Made by a program: the position numbers and the translations under genes | NCBI GenBank assembly: GCA_964484515.1 | Contig: CAZAGT010000054.1 | Coordinates: 1 to 19,480 of the forward strand | Reading direction: 5' to 3' | From: CAZAGT01 sp964484515 | GTDB lineage: Bacteria > Desulfobacterota > DSM-4660 > Desulfatiglandales > HGW-15 | DNA: 19,480 nt | Shown: piece after piece, positions 6,244 through 13,583 of the stretch | Layout: every line of letters starts with the position of its first letter | Position numbering within the stretch: the stretch's first letter is position 1 | Notes under the pieces: generated by a model | Databases searched by the model: none | What the model was told of the DNA's origin: nothing | The model's input: the letters and a program-made list of their open reading frames with translations, nothing else

Positions 6244-7223
6244 ATGACACCTGATCATAAGGCCGTTCAGGGCGAGACCTACGATCTGGTCATCATTGGA
6301 GCAGGCCCGGCGGGGCTAAGCGCCGGGCTCTATGCGGCTCAGGACAGACAGGATGTGGTCGTGCTGGAAAAGCTGAGCCCCGGCGGTCAGGCGCTGACCA
6401 CCGACCGGGTGGAAAATTATCCCGGGTTTCCGGACGGGATCAGCGGGTTTGATCTGATGGAGCGGATGCGGGTCCAGGCGGAGCGGTTCGGCCTGCGCAT
6501 TTTGACCCGTGAAGTGCGCGAGGTGATTCTTCAGAACGAGGAGAAGCGGCTTTTGCTCAGTTCCGGCCTGATAAAGGCTCACTGTGTGATCATGAGCACC
6601 GGGGCGCAACCGCGCAGGCTCGGTTTGGAAGGGGAGGTGCTGTTCACAGGAAAGGGCGTCTCTTATTGCGGCACCTGCGACGGACCTTTTTACCGGGATG
6701 CAACTGTTGCCGTAATCGGCGGGGGTGACACCGCGGTTGAGGAGGCCATTTTTCTCACACGTTTTGCAGCTCAGGTCTACCTCATCCACCAGCGGGATGA
6801 AAACTTCGGGTTACAAAAATCCTTCAGGAGCGGGCCTTTGCGAACGAAAAGATTCAGTTTATTTGGGACACGGTAGTCGTCCGCATTGAGGGACAAACCG
6901 GTGTGGAGAGGCTTTGCCTTCGAAATGTCAAGAACGGAGAAGAACGTGGGTTGGATGTGAATGGGGTCTTTGTTTTTGTAGGCACCCGGCCGGCCACTCA
7001 ATTCCTCGAGAGGGCAGTGGATCTGGACGAGCAAGGGTTTGTCAAAGTCGACCGCAGGCAGGAGACCAGCATGCCGGGCGTGTTTGCCGCCGGGGATGTG
7101 ACCAGTGGAGCCTTTCGTCAGATCGCCACGGCAGTCGGCGAAGGCGTCGCGGCTGCGCGCCATGCGGAGGAGTATCTCGACACCAAAAAGAACGGAGCCG
7201 GCAGCGGTGGAAAGGGGAGATAA
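6244..7223 (+). pseudogene. trxB: Thioredoxin reductase (TrxB), interrupted by one frameshift
   Basis: A complete low-molecular-weight thioredoxin reductase can be read by changing frame once. The first part (6244 to ~6800) has the FAD-binding IIGAGPAGLSAGLYA, the redox pair YCGTCDGPF (C142, C145) and the NADPH-binding IGGGDTAVEEA. The second part, in the +3 frame relative to 6244, continues KILQERAFANEKIQFIWDTV and ends with VFVGTRP and GVFAAGDV, the FAD-closing motif. The break falls at the A-run 6800-6803. One extra A would give HQRDEKLRVTKILQERAF, matching the family. As written, the first part stops at 6876 and neither half would work alone. A sequencing error in the A-run, a recent mutation or recoding are all possible. 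It sits between the zinc-ribbon gene and the RACo-like gene (4 bp gap) in one operon with a nearby thioredoxin. Confidence 0.85.
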
Positions 7224-7227
7224 GGGC

Positions 7228-9141
7228 ATGCCTAGAGTCTCATTCTTACCGGACGGGAAAGGGGTCGAGGTGGAGGCGGGGACGTCCCTCATGGCGGCGG
7301 CCGAAAAAGCGGGCGTCTATATCAATAACCTCTGCGGCGGCAAAGGCGTGTGCGGCGGGTGCCGGGTCCAGGTGCTCAATGGCAAGATTCGCGCGGACAA
7401 GCACTCGATAAGCTTTTTGTCCAAGGAGGAGATAACCGCGGGCTACGTGTTGGCTTGCCAGACAAACGTGGACCGCGACACGGAAGTGCTCATTCCTCCT
7501 GAAACCCGCTTGGAGGAGGCCCAAATTCTTCTCGAAAGGGCTCCCCTCCGTTACGGCGAACCTGAAAGGATCCTTGTCCATAAGGTTTCCGCCGATCCGG
7601 CGAGCCTGTTTGAACCCCTCGTTCAAAAAATCTATCTGGAACTGAAAGAGCCGTCCCTTGACGACAATCTCAGTGATATGGACCGGATCATGAGGGAACT
7701 GAGGAAGAGAACAGGATACCGGTCTTTTGAGATTTCCTTGCATTGCCTTCAAGGCCTGGCTTTGAAGCTTCGGGACAGCGATTGGAAGGTAAGCGCCACG
7801 CTGGCCAAGCATGCGGATAACTGGCGGATATTGCAGATTGAGGCTGAAAATAGGACTGAAAAAAACTACGGGTTAGCCCTGGACGTGGGCACAACAACCG
7901 TGGTTGTTCAATTGGTCCACCTGAAATCCGGGAATGTCATGGGCGTGGCCGGAAGCAATAATTTGCAGAGCCGCTATGGCGAAGATGTTATTTCAAGGAT
8001 GATCTATGCATGCGGGCGCGAGGGAGGGCTCAGCCCCCTGCACACTGCAATCATCGAGAACCTCAATCAACTTATTCGCACATTGACCGAAGAGAAGAGG
8101 ATCCATGCTCAGGATATCCACGCCGTCGCCGCCGCGGGCAACACCACCATGAGTCATCTGCTTTTGGGCCTCATCCCCTGTTCCATCCGCCTGGATCCTT
8201 ACGTCCCCACGGCGAGCGTCTATCCTCAAGTTATTGCAAAGGAGCTCAGCATCAACATAAACCCGGAAGGCATCGTGGAAACGATCCCCGGTGTCGCCAG
8301 TTACGTCGGCGGGGATATCGTCGCGGGGATCCTTGCCTGTGGAATCGCGGATAGGCCTGAAACCGGCGTCCTCATTGATGTCGGAACCAACGGGGAAATC
8401 GCTGTCGGCAACAATGAATGGCTGGTCTGCTGTTCGGCCTCTGCCGGTCCGGCCTTTGAGGGCGGGGGGATACGAAACGGCATGCGGGCCACGCGCGGGG
8501 CCATAGAGAGGATCGTCATTCAAAACGGCGATGTTCACTACAGGACCATCGGCAATGCCCAACCGAAGGGCATTTGTGGTTCAGGCCTCATCGATTGTCT
8601 ATACGAATTCTCCCGTAACCATATTATCGAGCGAGACGGGAAATTTCGTCTCAGCGATGACTATGGCAGGATGGTTGCGAAAGACGGCGAGGTTCAATTC
8701 ATCCTGGCTCATCCCGATGAGACCGAAACCAGGCGCGAACTTGCAGTTACCCAGTCGGACATCGACCATCTCATCCGATCAAAAGGGGCGGTATTTGCGG
8801 CCATTAAATCCTTGATCGATTATGTGGGTTTGAGATTCGAGGACATCGCCACCTTCTATGTGGCCGGCGGGTTCGGCAGCTATCTGGACACCAAAAAGGC
8901 GATCGGCATCGGCCTGTTGCCCGATATGGATCCCAGAAGGATCCGGTTTGTCGGCAACAGCTCCCTCATGGGCGCCCGCATGTGCCTTTTGTCCGCCCAC
9001 GCATTTGAACGGGCGGCACAAATCGCTAAGAGCATGACCAATATCGAGCTTTCCACTTATCAGCCCTTTATGGATGAGTACGTGGCGGCCATGTTTTTGC
9101 CTCATACGGACAGAAGGCTGTTTCCGTCGGTGGATTACTGA
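7228..9141 (+). CDS. RACo-like [2Fe-2S] ASKHA protein (corrinoid activation family)
   Basis: About 637 residues. The N-terminal ~90 form a plant-type [2Fe-2S] ferredoxin domain with C36, C42, C45 and C77 (LCGGKGVCGGC...LACQ). After a linker domain comes the C-terminal ASKHA ATPase (DUF4445) with the phosphate loop YGLALDVGTTTVVVQL (D219), AAAGNTTMSHLLLG, VLIDVGTNGEIAVG and CSASAGPAFEGGGIRNGM. Family members couple ATP hydrolysis to one-electron reduction of inactive cob(II)amide in corrinoid methyltransferase systems. ATG 7228 begins the ferredoxin fold, four bases after the reductase stop and behind GGGGAGA; the frame stays open upstream but that part is reductase coding sequence. No corrinoid protein or methyltransferase gene is in the window, so the acceptor is either elsewhere or a different metal cofactor. 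Confidence 0.9.
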   Translation: MPRVSFLPDGKGVEVEAGTSLMAAAEKAGVYINNLCGGKGVCGGCRVQVLNGKIRADKHSISFLSKEEITAGYVLACQTNVDRDTEVLIPPETRLEEAQILLERAPLRYGEPERILVHKVSADPASLFEPLVQKIYLELKEPSLDDNLSDMDRIMRELRKRTGYRSFEISLHCLQGLALKLRDSDWKVSATLAKHADNWRILQIEAENRTEKNYGLALDVGTTTVVVQLVHLKSGNVMGVAGSNNLQSRYGEDVISRMIYACGREGGLSPLHTAIIENLNQLIRTLTEEKRIHAQDIHAVAAAGNTTMSHLLLGLIPCSIRLDPYVPTASVYPQVIAKELSININPEGIVETIPGVASYVGGDIVAGILACGIADRPETGVLIDVGTNGEIAVGNNEWLVCCSASAGPAFEGGGIRNGMRATRGAIERIVIQNGDVHYRTIGNAQPKGICGSGLIDCLYEFSRNHIIERDGKFRLSDDYGRMVAKDGEVQFILAHPDETETRRELAVTQSDIDHLIRSKGAVFAAIKSLIDYVGLRFEDIATFYVAGGFGSYLDTKKAIGIGLLPDMDPRRIRFVGNSSLMGARMCLLSAHAFERAAQIAKSMTNIELSTYQPFMDEYVAAMFLPHTDRRLFPSVDY

Positions 9142-9444
9142 GCCGGATAGAGATGGAAGCATTTGGATGTAACGTCAGAGGTAAAATGAGCCTGAAATCC
9201 TCAAAATGAAAGATCGGATCCAGAACTACCGTGGCTACTGCGCTCGGCTAAGGTGCGATGGCGGTGCTTCACCCGGGGAAGTACTTCGGTAGGCCGAAAA
9301 GGCTAGGATGCAAGCAGGGAGCTATCCGAACGGCGGCTTGGGTCGGGGAAAAGAAAGGGAGTATTAAGACAAGTAAGTGCTGGTCTTGTTTCAATGATGT
9401 AATAAGGAAACGACAATAAAGCTTGAATGGAAAGGAGAGACTAA
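9142..9444 (+). other. GC-rich gap, possible structured RNA
   Basis: No open frame of note lies in these 303 bp. From about 9235 to 9350 many short complementary segments occur in succession: GGTG-CTT-CACC (9263-9273), the palindrome GAAGTACTTC (9278-9287), GCC-GAAAA-GGC (9293-9303), GGAT...ATCC (9306-9327) and CCGA...TCGG. A further AAGAC...GTCTT stem (9366-9387) precedes the ferredoxin Shine-Dalgarno sequence. The series could be a riboswitch-type leader, another RNA or an intron remnant. I cannot match it to a known class, and GC-rich DNA yields such stems by chance. Confidence 0.3.
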
Positions 9445-9828
9445 TTGAGATTTCGGAGTAACAGGTTCAGGATGCGAGACAGCGGAGGAGGTCATGGCAA
9501 GAGAGGCCGCATGTGGACAGAAAAGGGGATGGGGACATCCTCATCTATCAGGCCTGGTATCATTCGAGACGGGTGCCACGAAAAGCCGCCGGAAAATGAC
9601 GTTGAAGCACTCAAGCGAAAGGCGCGAATCATAGAAGGTCGCTTGCGGCACTTACATGCGCGGATCGAAGAGATTGAGCAAGGGTACACGACTCTCAAAT
9701 ACAGAGCCGTTGTGGATGCAGAAAAGTGCATTGGGTGTGGTGCATGCCTGGATATTTGCCCCACCGGGGCCCTCTCCTTGCAGCCGATGGAGGCAGATCT
9801 CCACGGACGAACGGAAAGCGCTCTCTGA
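9445..9828 (+). CDS. Small single-cluster [4Fe-4S] ferredoxin-like protein
   Basis: A 127-residue protein. It has a basic, Gly-rich N-terminal leader, then a coiled-coil segment (~residues 50-80, DVEALKRKARIIEGRLRHLH), then one [4Fe-4S] motif CIGCGACLDICPTGALSLQ near the C-terminus. Most bacterial ferredoxins of this kind carry two such motifs; here the protein ends 19 residues after the last cluster cysteine. The coiled coil plus Gly-rich leader resembles DUF5320-type companions of metal-cluster proteins. The start is TTG 9445 with AAGGAG seven bases upstream. It precedes the DUF1638 gene by 40 bp and is likely co-transcribed with it. A role as electron donor to the RACo-like protein or to a partner enzyme is possible but unproven. 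Confidence 0.75.
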   Translation: MRFRSNRFRMRDSGGGHGKRGRMWTEKGMGTSSSIRPGIIRDGCHEKPPENDVEALKRKARIIEGRLRHLHARIEEIEQGYTTLKYRAVVDAEKCIGCGACLDICPTGALSLQPMEADLHGRTESAL

Positions 9829-9868
9829 GACTATTTTGGACTGATCCGCACACCGGGGAGATATGATC

Positions 9869-10525
9869 ATGAGTCACGTTTCGTTTTCTGATATTGCCGT
9901 CATTTCTTGCGGTACCCTGAGTCTGGAACTGAACCATTTAAAAGAGGAGGGTTTTCTGGACACGACGCACCTGTTTTTTACAACACCGGGCCTTCACGAG
10001 GATCCCCGTGAACTGGAGCGACAGCTCATTCAGCGGATAAAGAAGGCCAGGGAGACGGTCGATAAGGTGCTCGTGGTGTACGGGGGCAAGTTCTGCTATG
10101 TGAATGCGGATCACCCCACCCGCACGATGAAAACGATCATCGCGGAGCAAGGCCCAAATGTGGTCAGAATCGACGCTACTCATTGTATGGACATCCTGGC
10201 TGGCGAGGCGGAACGGGAGCAAATCGCCCGGGATGTGGCCGGCGCAGAAAAGGTCTGGTGGATGACCCCGGGCTGGATCAAGTTTCGCCACCAGGTCTTC
10301 AAGGGGTGGGACCAGGGTCTCGCCAACGAGAACTTTCCCAAGCATACGGGTGGCGCTGTCGTCTTGGATGCGATCGGGTATGTCGATCAGTACATGGCCG
10401 AGCATCCGGAGGAATTTCTAGAGTACTCCGATTGGATGGGCATTCCGATTCAGGGGTACCCCGTTACCCTCGACCGTTTCAAGTCGCTTTTGGCCGAGCA
10501 GGCCAGGAGGCTCCTCGGTGGCTAG
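9869..10525 (+). CDS. DUF1638 family protein
   Basis: About 218 residues, cytoplasmic by appearance. The layout fits DUF1638: an N-terminal VISCGTLSLELNHL, then LVVYGGKFCYVN, then RIDATHCMDILAGE, and a mid-protein VWWMTPGWIKFRH. The three conserved cysteines (about residues 14, 69 and 101) could bind a metal or corrinoid-related ligand. DUF1638 genes are often found near corrinoid methyltransferase and RACo genes in anaerobes, which fits the neighbourhood; no enzyme activity is established to my knowledge. ATG 9869 is preferred over 9863 because GGGGAG lies eight bases before it. It follows the small ferredoxin and is 55 bp upstream of the exporter gene. Confidence 0.7.
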   Translation: MSHVSFSDIAVISCGTLSLELNHLKEEGFLDTTHLFFTTPGLHEDPRELERQLIQRIKKARETVDKVLVVYGGKFCYVNADHPTRTMKTIIAEQGPNVVRIDATHCMDILAGEAEREQIARDVAGAEKVWWMTPGWIKFRHQVFKGWDQGLANENFPKHTGGAVVLDAIGYVDQYMAEHPEEFLEYSDWMGIPIQGYPVTLDRFKSLLAEQARRLLGG

Positions 10526-10580
10526 GAAAACGAAAAGCCTATGGTTGTATTCCGTATGAATTAAATGAAGGGTCCTGATT

Positions 10581-11630
10581 GTGGAAGTCCTTGGCGTCAT
10601 TGAGCAGGCCTTGATGATTACCGTTTTCGTCTTTGCCATGATGCTGCTGGTCGATTTCATCGATACGGCGAGCGAGGAGCGGATATCGGCGAGGGTCAGA
10701 GGGGGGCCCTGGCGTCAGTATGCGCTTGCCTCTTTTCTTGGAGGCACCCCGGGCTGCCTGGGCGCTTTCATGAATGTGAGTCTGTATGTTCACGGCATGA
10801 TCAGCTTTGGCGCCATATTGGGCGGCATGATCGCCACCTCGGGGGATGAGGCCTTTGTGATGCTTGCCCAGTTTCCGGGTACCGCATTGGCCCTTTTCGC
10901 ATTGTTGTTCATCCTGGGCATTCTTTTCGCCTGGGTCAGCGACCGAATCATCGCCGTGACGGGTTTTGTACCCTGTGAACCCTGCATCGAAGCCCGTTGT
11001 GAGCAGTGTGCCTCGGCGGATGACCCGGGTGATCCGGTTGGGTATGCCTTCCCGGCCGGAGATATATGGGGAAATCTCCGATCTCTAACCTTCACGCGCT
11101 TTCTGCTGCTTGTACTCGTTGTCTCCTTTCTGCTCCTTCTGTCGATAGGAGTCTTGGGACCGTCTTCATGGAATTGGAAACGGGTCACCTTCTTCGGCCT
11201 CGCCCTTTGTTCTCTATATATTACGTTGGTGTCCTCCGAGCACTATCTCCATGTCCACATCTGGGATCACATCATTAAGAGGCACCTGGTTCGGGTTTTC
11301 TTGTGGACCTTTGGGGCCCTTTTCTTTGTGCATTGGGGGCTGTCTTTTTGGAATCTGGATATCTACGTTCGAGAACACATGGCATGGGTCCTCTTGATCG
11401 GGGCGTTGATCGCCATCATTCCCGAATCCGGCCCCCATCTTGTGTTTGTGATGATGTACGCGCAGGGGCTCATTCCCTTTTCGATCCTTTTCACGACCTC
11501 ATTCGTCCAGGACGGCCACGGCATGCTCCCGCTGCTCTCATACAGCATCAAGGACTCGATGCTTATCAAAGCCCTGAATCTTGCCTTTGGTCTGGCCGTC
11601 GGGGGTATCCTTTTCACGCTGGGAGTGTGA
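10581..11630 (+). CDS. Putative 10-TM heavy-metal exporter (ArsP_2-like)
   Basis: A 349-residue integral membrane protein with roughly ten hydrophobic segments. It shows the hallmarks of the putative 10-TM heavy-metal exporter family (PF11449), also called putative manganese transporter. These are GGTPGCLGAFMNVSLYVHG followed by GGMIATSGDEAFVML in the first half, and PESGPHLVFVMMYAQGLIPF followed by FVQDGHGMLPLLSYSIKDSM in the second, an inverted-repeat arrangement. After the first half a soluble loop carries C132-x2-C135 and C140-x2-C143, a likely metal-binding clamp. The start is GTG 10581 with AAGGG eight bases before it. It follows the DUF1638 gene and should move a metal or metalloid across the inner membrane; the substrate cannot be read from sequence. 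Confidence 0.8.
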   Translation: MEVLGVIEQALMITVFVFAMMLLVDFIDTASEERISARVRGGPWRQYALASFLGGTPGCLGAFMNVSLYVHGMISFGAILGGMIATSGDEAFVMLAQFPGTALALFALLFILGILFAWVSDRIIAVTGFVPCEPCIEARCEQCASADDPGDPVGYAFPAGDIWGNLRSLTFTRFLLLVLVVSFLLLLSIGVLGPSSWNWKRVTFFGLALCSLYITLVSSEHYLHVHIWDHIIKRHLVRVFLWTFGALFFVHWGLSFWNLDIYVREHMAWVLLIGALIAIIPESGPHLVFVMMYAQGLIPFSILFTTSFVQDGHGMLPLLSYSIKDSMLIKALNLAFGLAVGGILFTLGV

Positions 11631-11729
11631 TGGTACCGCCACCTTGTCTCTCTGGGGATTTAGGGAGGTCTTTTACGCCACCGCCCTGACCGTGTAGCGC
11701 GCTGCGGGCGAATTTATTGGAGGTTGGGC

Positions 11730-11930
11730 ATGAAACTCGATGAAATCAAAAAAGCGATTGAGGCGTTGACGGATGCGGAGAAACGACAATTTTTTTCCGA
11801 AATCGTCCCCGAGATCTGTGATCAGTCGCTCACCAAAGAGGGTTGCCGAATGATCTTTGAGAAAAAGCTCTCCGGTTCCCGTTACCTGGAAGCCCTTGAC
11901 GAGCTACAGGCGATGCGAAACAAAGGCTGA
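11730..11930 (+). CDS. Small helical hypothetical protein
   Basis: A 66-residue, charged, probably all-helical protein beginning MKLDEIKKAIEALTDAEKRQ, with two cysteines about 13 residues apart (CDQ... and GCRM). ATG 11730 follows GGAGG at six bases, a strong site. It lies 99 bp after the exporter gene and may be the last gene of that operon. I do not recognise a family. The opening resembles that of many small bacterial accessory proteins, which does not assign a function. Confidence 0.6.
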   Translation: MKLDEIKKAIEALTDAEKRQFFSEIVPEICDQSLTKEGCRMIFEKKLSGSRYLEALDELQAMRNKG

Positions 11931-12395
11931 TCAGGTGTAAGCCATTGCTTACTATGTGAGAAGCGCTCGTTTAAAGCTTCGATCGGGAAGCGGCTCAAGA
12001 AAGGGGTGGTTCACCTTGAATACCGGATTTCAGAAACTTCCCCTAATTCTACTTTTGAGGGTGTAGCTCGGCCCCCGGAGACGCCGGAAAATAGATCATC
12101 TAAGGAAGGTCCTCTGGGAGCGTTACCTCTCCGTACATGTCCGAACGTAATCCCAACAGCGATGGACATTTACCTCAAGGCGACAGTCTCTCCCTATTGT
12201 CAATCGCTGCTTGGTCGGGAGGCTCTATCGGCGGCGGCGAGTCGTTGGTGCGCGGCTGGTGGAAATGGCACTCGCGTAAGCAGGCGAAGGCCGTCGCGGG
12301 TGAAGATCCGCGGAGAACGCCGCCCAGCATGTAAAAGGCCATTTTCGGTTGAACACTAGATAATAATATCAAAGGCCTCGTGGGAGAAGGTGTGG
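11931..12395. other. Gap of about 465 bp with no recognised gene
   Basis: Short open frames on both strands lack good ribosome binding sites and known motifs. A GAAGC...GCTTC inverted repeat near 11960 and other short stems are weak. A TGGCAC hexamer at 12266 resembles a sigma-54 -24 box, but no GC follows at the right distance. The region presumably contains the promoter of the kinase gene, which I cannot place. Confidence 0.4.
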
Positions 12396-13580
12396 ATGGA
12401 AAGGAATAGTGGATGTCTGGTCGAGAGCACAACCGATACGACAAAGCTTCAGGATTTCGCTTTATACAGATTCATCATAGATAGCTTGCCGGTTGGCATT
12501 CTTACCGTCAGTCCGGGAATGAAAGTAACCAGTTTCAACCCCTGGGCTGAGGCCCTAACCGGTTATTCTGCAAAGGAGGCATTGGGGCGCTATTGTGGCG
12601 ATATCCTGGAAGGAGGGATGTGTAAACTCAATTGCCCGCTGAAGACTGCCATTGATCAGCGTCAGCCGATTGTGCGGATAGAGACCACGCTCCGGAACAA
12701 AAGGGGAGAAACCATTCCGGTCAGGATGCACACGGCAGCCCTGCTGGACAGTAAAGGGGGCCTGATCGGTGCCGTGGAGGCCTTTCAGGATATCTCCTTT
12801 CTAAAGGTCGTGGAGCGGGAAAGGGAAAATCTTATTTCTATGTTCGGCCACGACATGAAATCCTCACTCACTATCATCGGAGGCTTTGTGCTTCGGCTGC
12901 TGAAACAGGCGGACGGTGTGGATGAAGAAAAATGGAATAAATATCTGGGTATTATCCAGAATGAAACAGACAGACTGGCCTTTCTGGTCAATGACTTCCT
13001 CGAGTTCGCCCGTCTGCAAAAAGGTGAACTGAATTTCCGTTTTCAAACCATTTCACTGGACAAGTTATTAATGGAACTCTTTGAAGCCTATCAACCGAGG
13101 GCCATGCATTCCGGCGTCGAACTGGAACTGCTTAATGAGAAGATCCTGCCCGTCATTAAGGCAGACCCCGACCGTTTGAGGCGGGTTCTCACGAATCTCT
13201 TGGATAACGCTTTCAAGTTCAGTGAAGAAGGAGGCAGGATTACGATTGCAGCTCACGAGGCTGATCAAGAGATCACTATAAGGATAAAGGACCAGGGAAC
13301 AGGCATAGATTCCAAGGAACTCCCCTATATTTTTGATCCCTATCATCGAGGTATTGTTAGGGGAAAAATTGAAGGTTTCGGTTTAGGCTTAGCGACGGTT
13401 AAAACAATCGTGGAGGGCCATGGCGGTCATGTCTTGGTTGAGAGCGAATTAGGCAAAGGTTCAGCGTTTACAGTGGTTCTGCCACGGGATGCAAAGGCGA
13501 AAAGCGCCAAATACGCGATGAACGGCTTTCGAATTTCCAACCAATCCGAGCAGGGCAAAAGAGATGATGGCTTGAATTGA
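12396..13580 (+). CDS. PAS-domain sensor histidine kinase
   Basis: About 394 residues. A PAS domain (~20-135) contains a cysteine-rich segment CGDILEGGMCKLNCP. It is followed by a HisKA dimerisation domain with the phospho-acceptor in MFGHDMKSSL (H152), then an ATPase domain with N-box TNLLDNAFKF (~266-275), G1 DQGTGI (~299) and G2 GFGLGLATVK (~327). No transmembrane segment is present, so it senses a cytoplasmic signal. ATG 12396 is chosen behind GGAGAAGG; a GTG at 12390 is possible. No response regulator gene is adjacent, so it is an orphan kinase here. It is three bases upstream of the CDF transporter gene and is almost certainly co-translated with it, which suggests a metal or redox signal. 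Confidence 0.9.
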   Translation: MERNSGCLVESTTDTTKLQDFALYRFIIDSLPVGILTVSPGMKVTSFNPWAEALTGYSAKEALGRYCGDILEGGMCKLNCPLKTAIDQRQPIVRIETTLRNKRGETIPVRMHTAALLDSKGGLIGAVEAFQDISFLKVVERERENLISMFGHDMKSSLTIIGGFVLRLLKQADGVDEEKWNKYLGIIQNETDRLAFLVNDFLEFARLQKGELNFRFQTISLDKLLMELFEAYQPRAMHSGVELELLNEKILPVIKADPDRLRRVLTNLLDNAFKFSEEGGRITIAAHEADQEITIRIKDQGTGIDSKELPYIFDPYHRGIVRGKIEGFGLGLATVKTIVEGHGGHVLVESELGKGSAFTVVLPRDAKAKSAKYAMNGFRISNQSEQGKRDDGLN

Positions 13581-13583
13581 CGT

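Noticed and set aside
7246..8562. Long minus-strand frames opposite the RACo-like gene
   Set aside because: The plus-strand protein is full-length with all motifs. The antisense frames are by-products of GC-rich codon use.
12266..12282. TGGCAC as a sigma-54 -24 element upstream of the kinase
   Set aside because: The next GC is one base too far, and no activator palindrome lies nearby.
12006..12359. 117-codon plus-strand frame in the gap before the kinase
   Set aside because: It has low-complexity, Arg/Pro-rich composition, no good start site, and competing frames of similar length on both strands.
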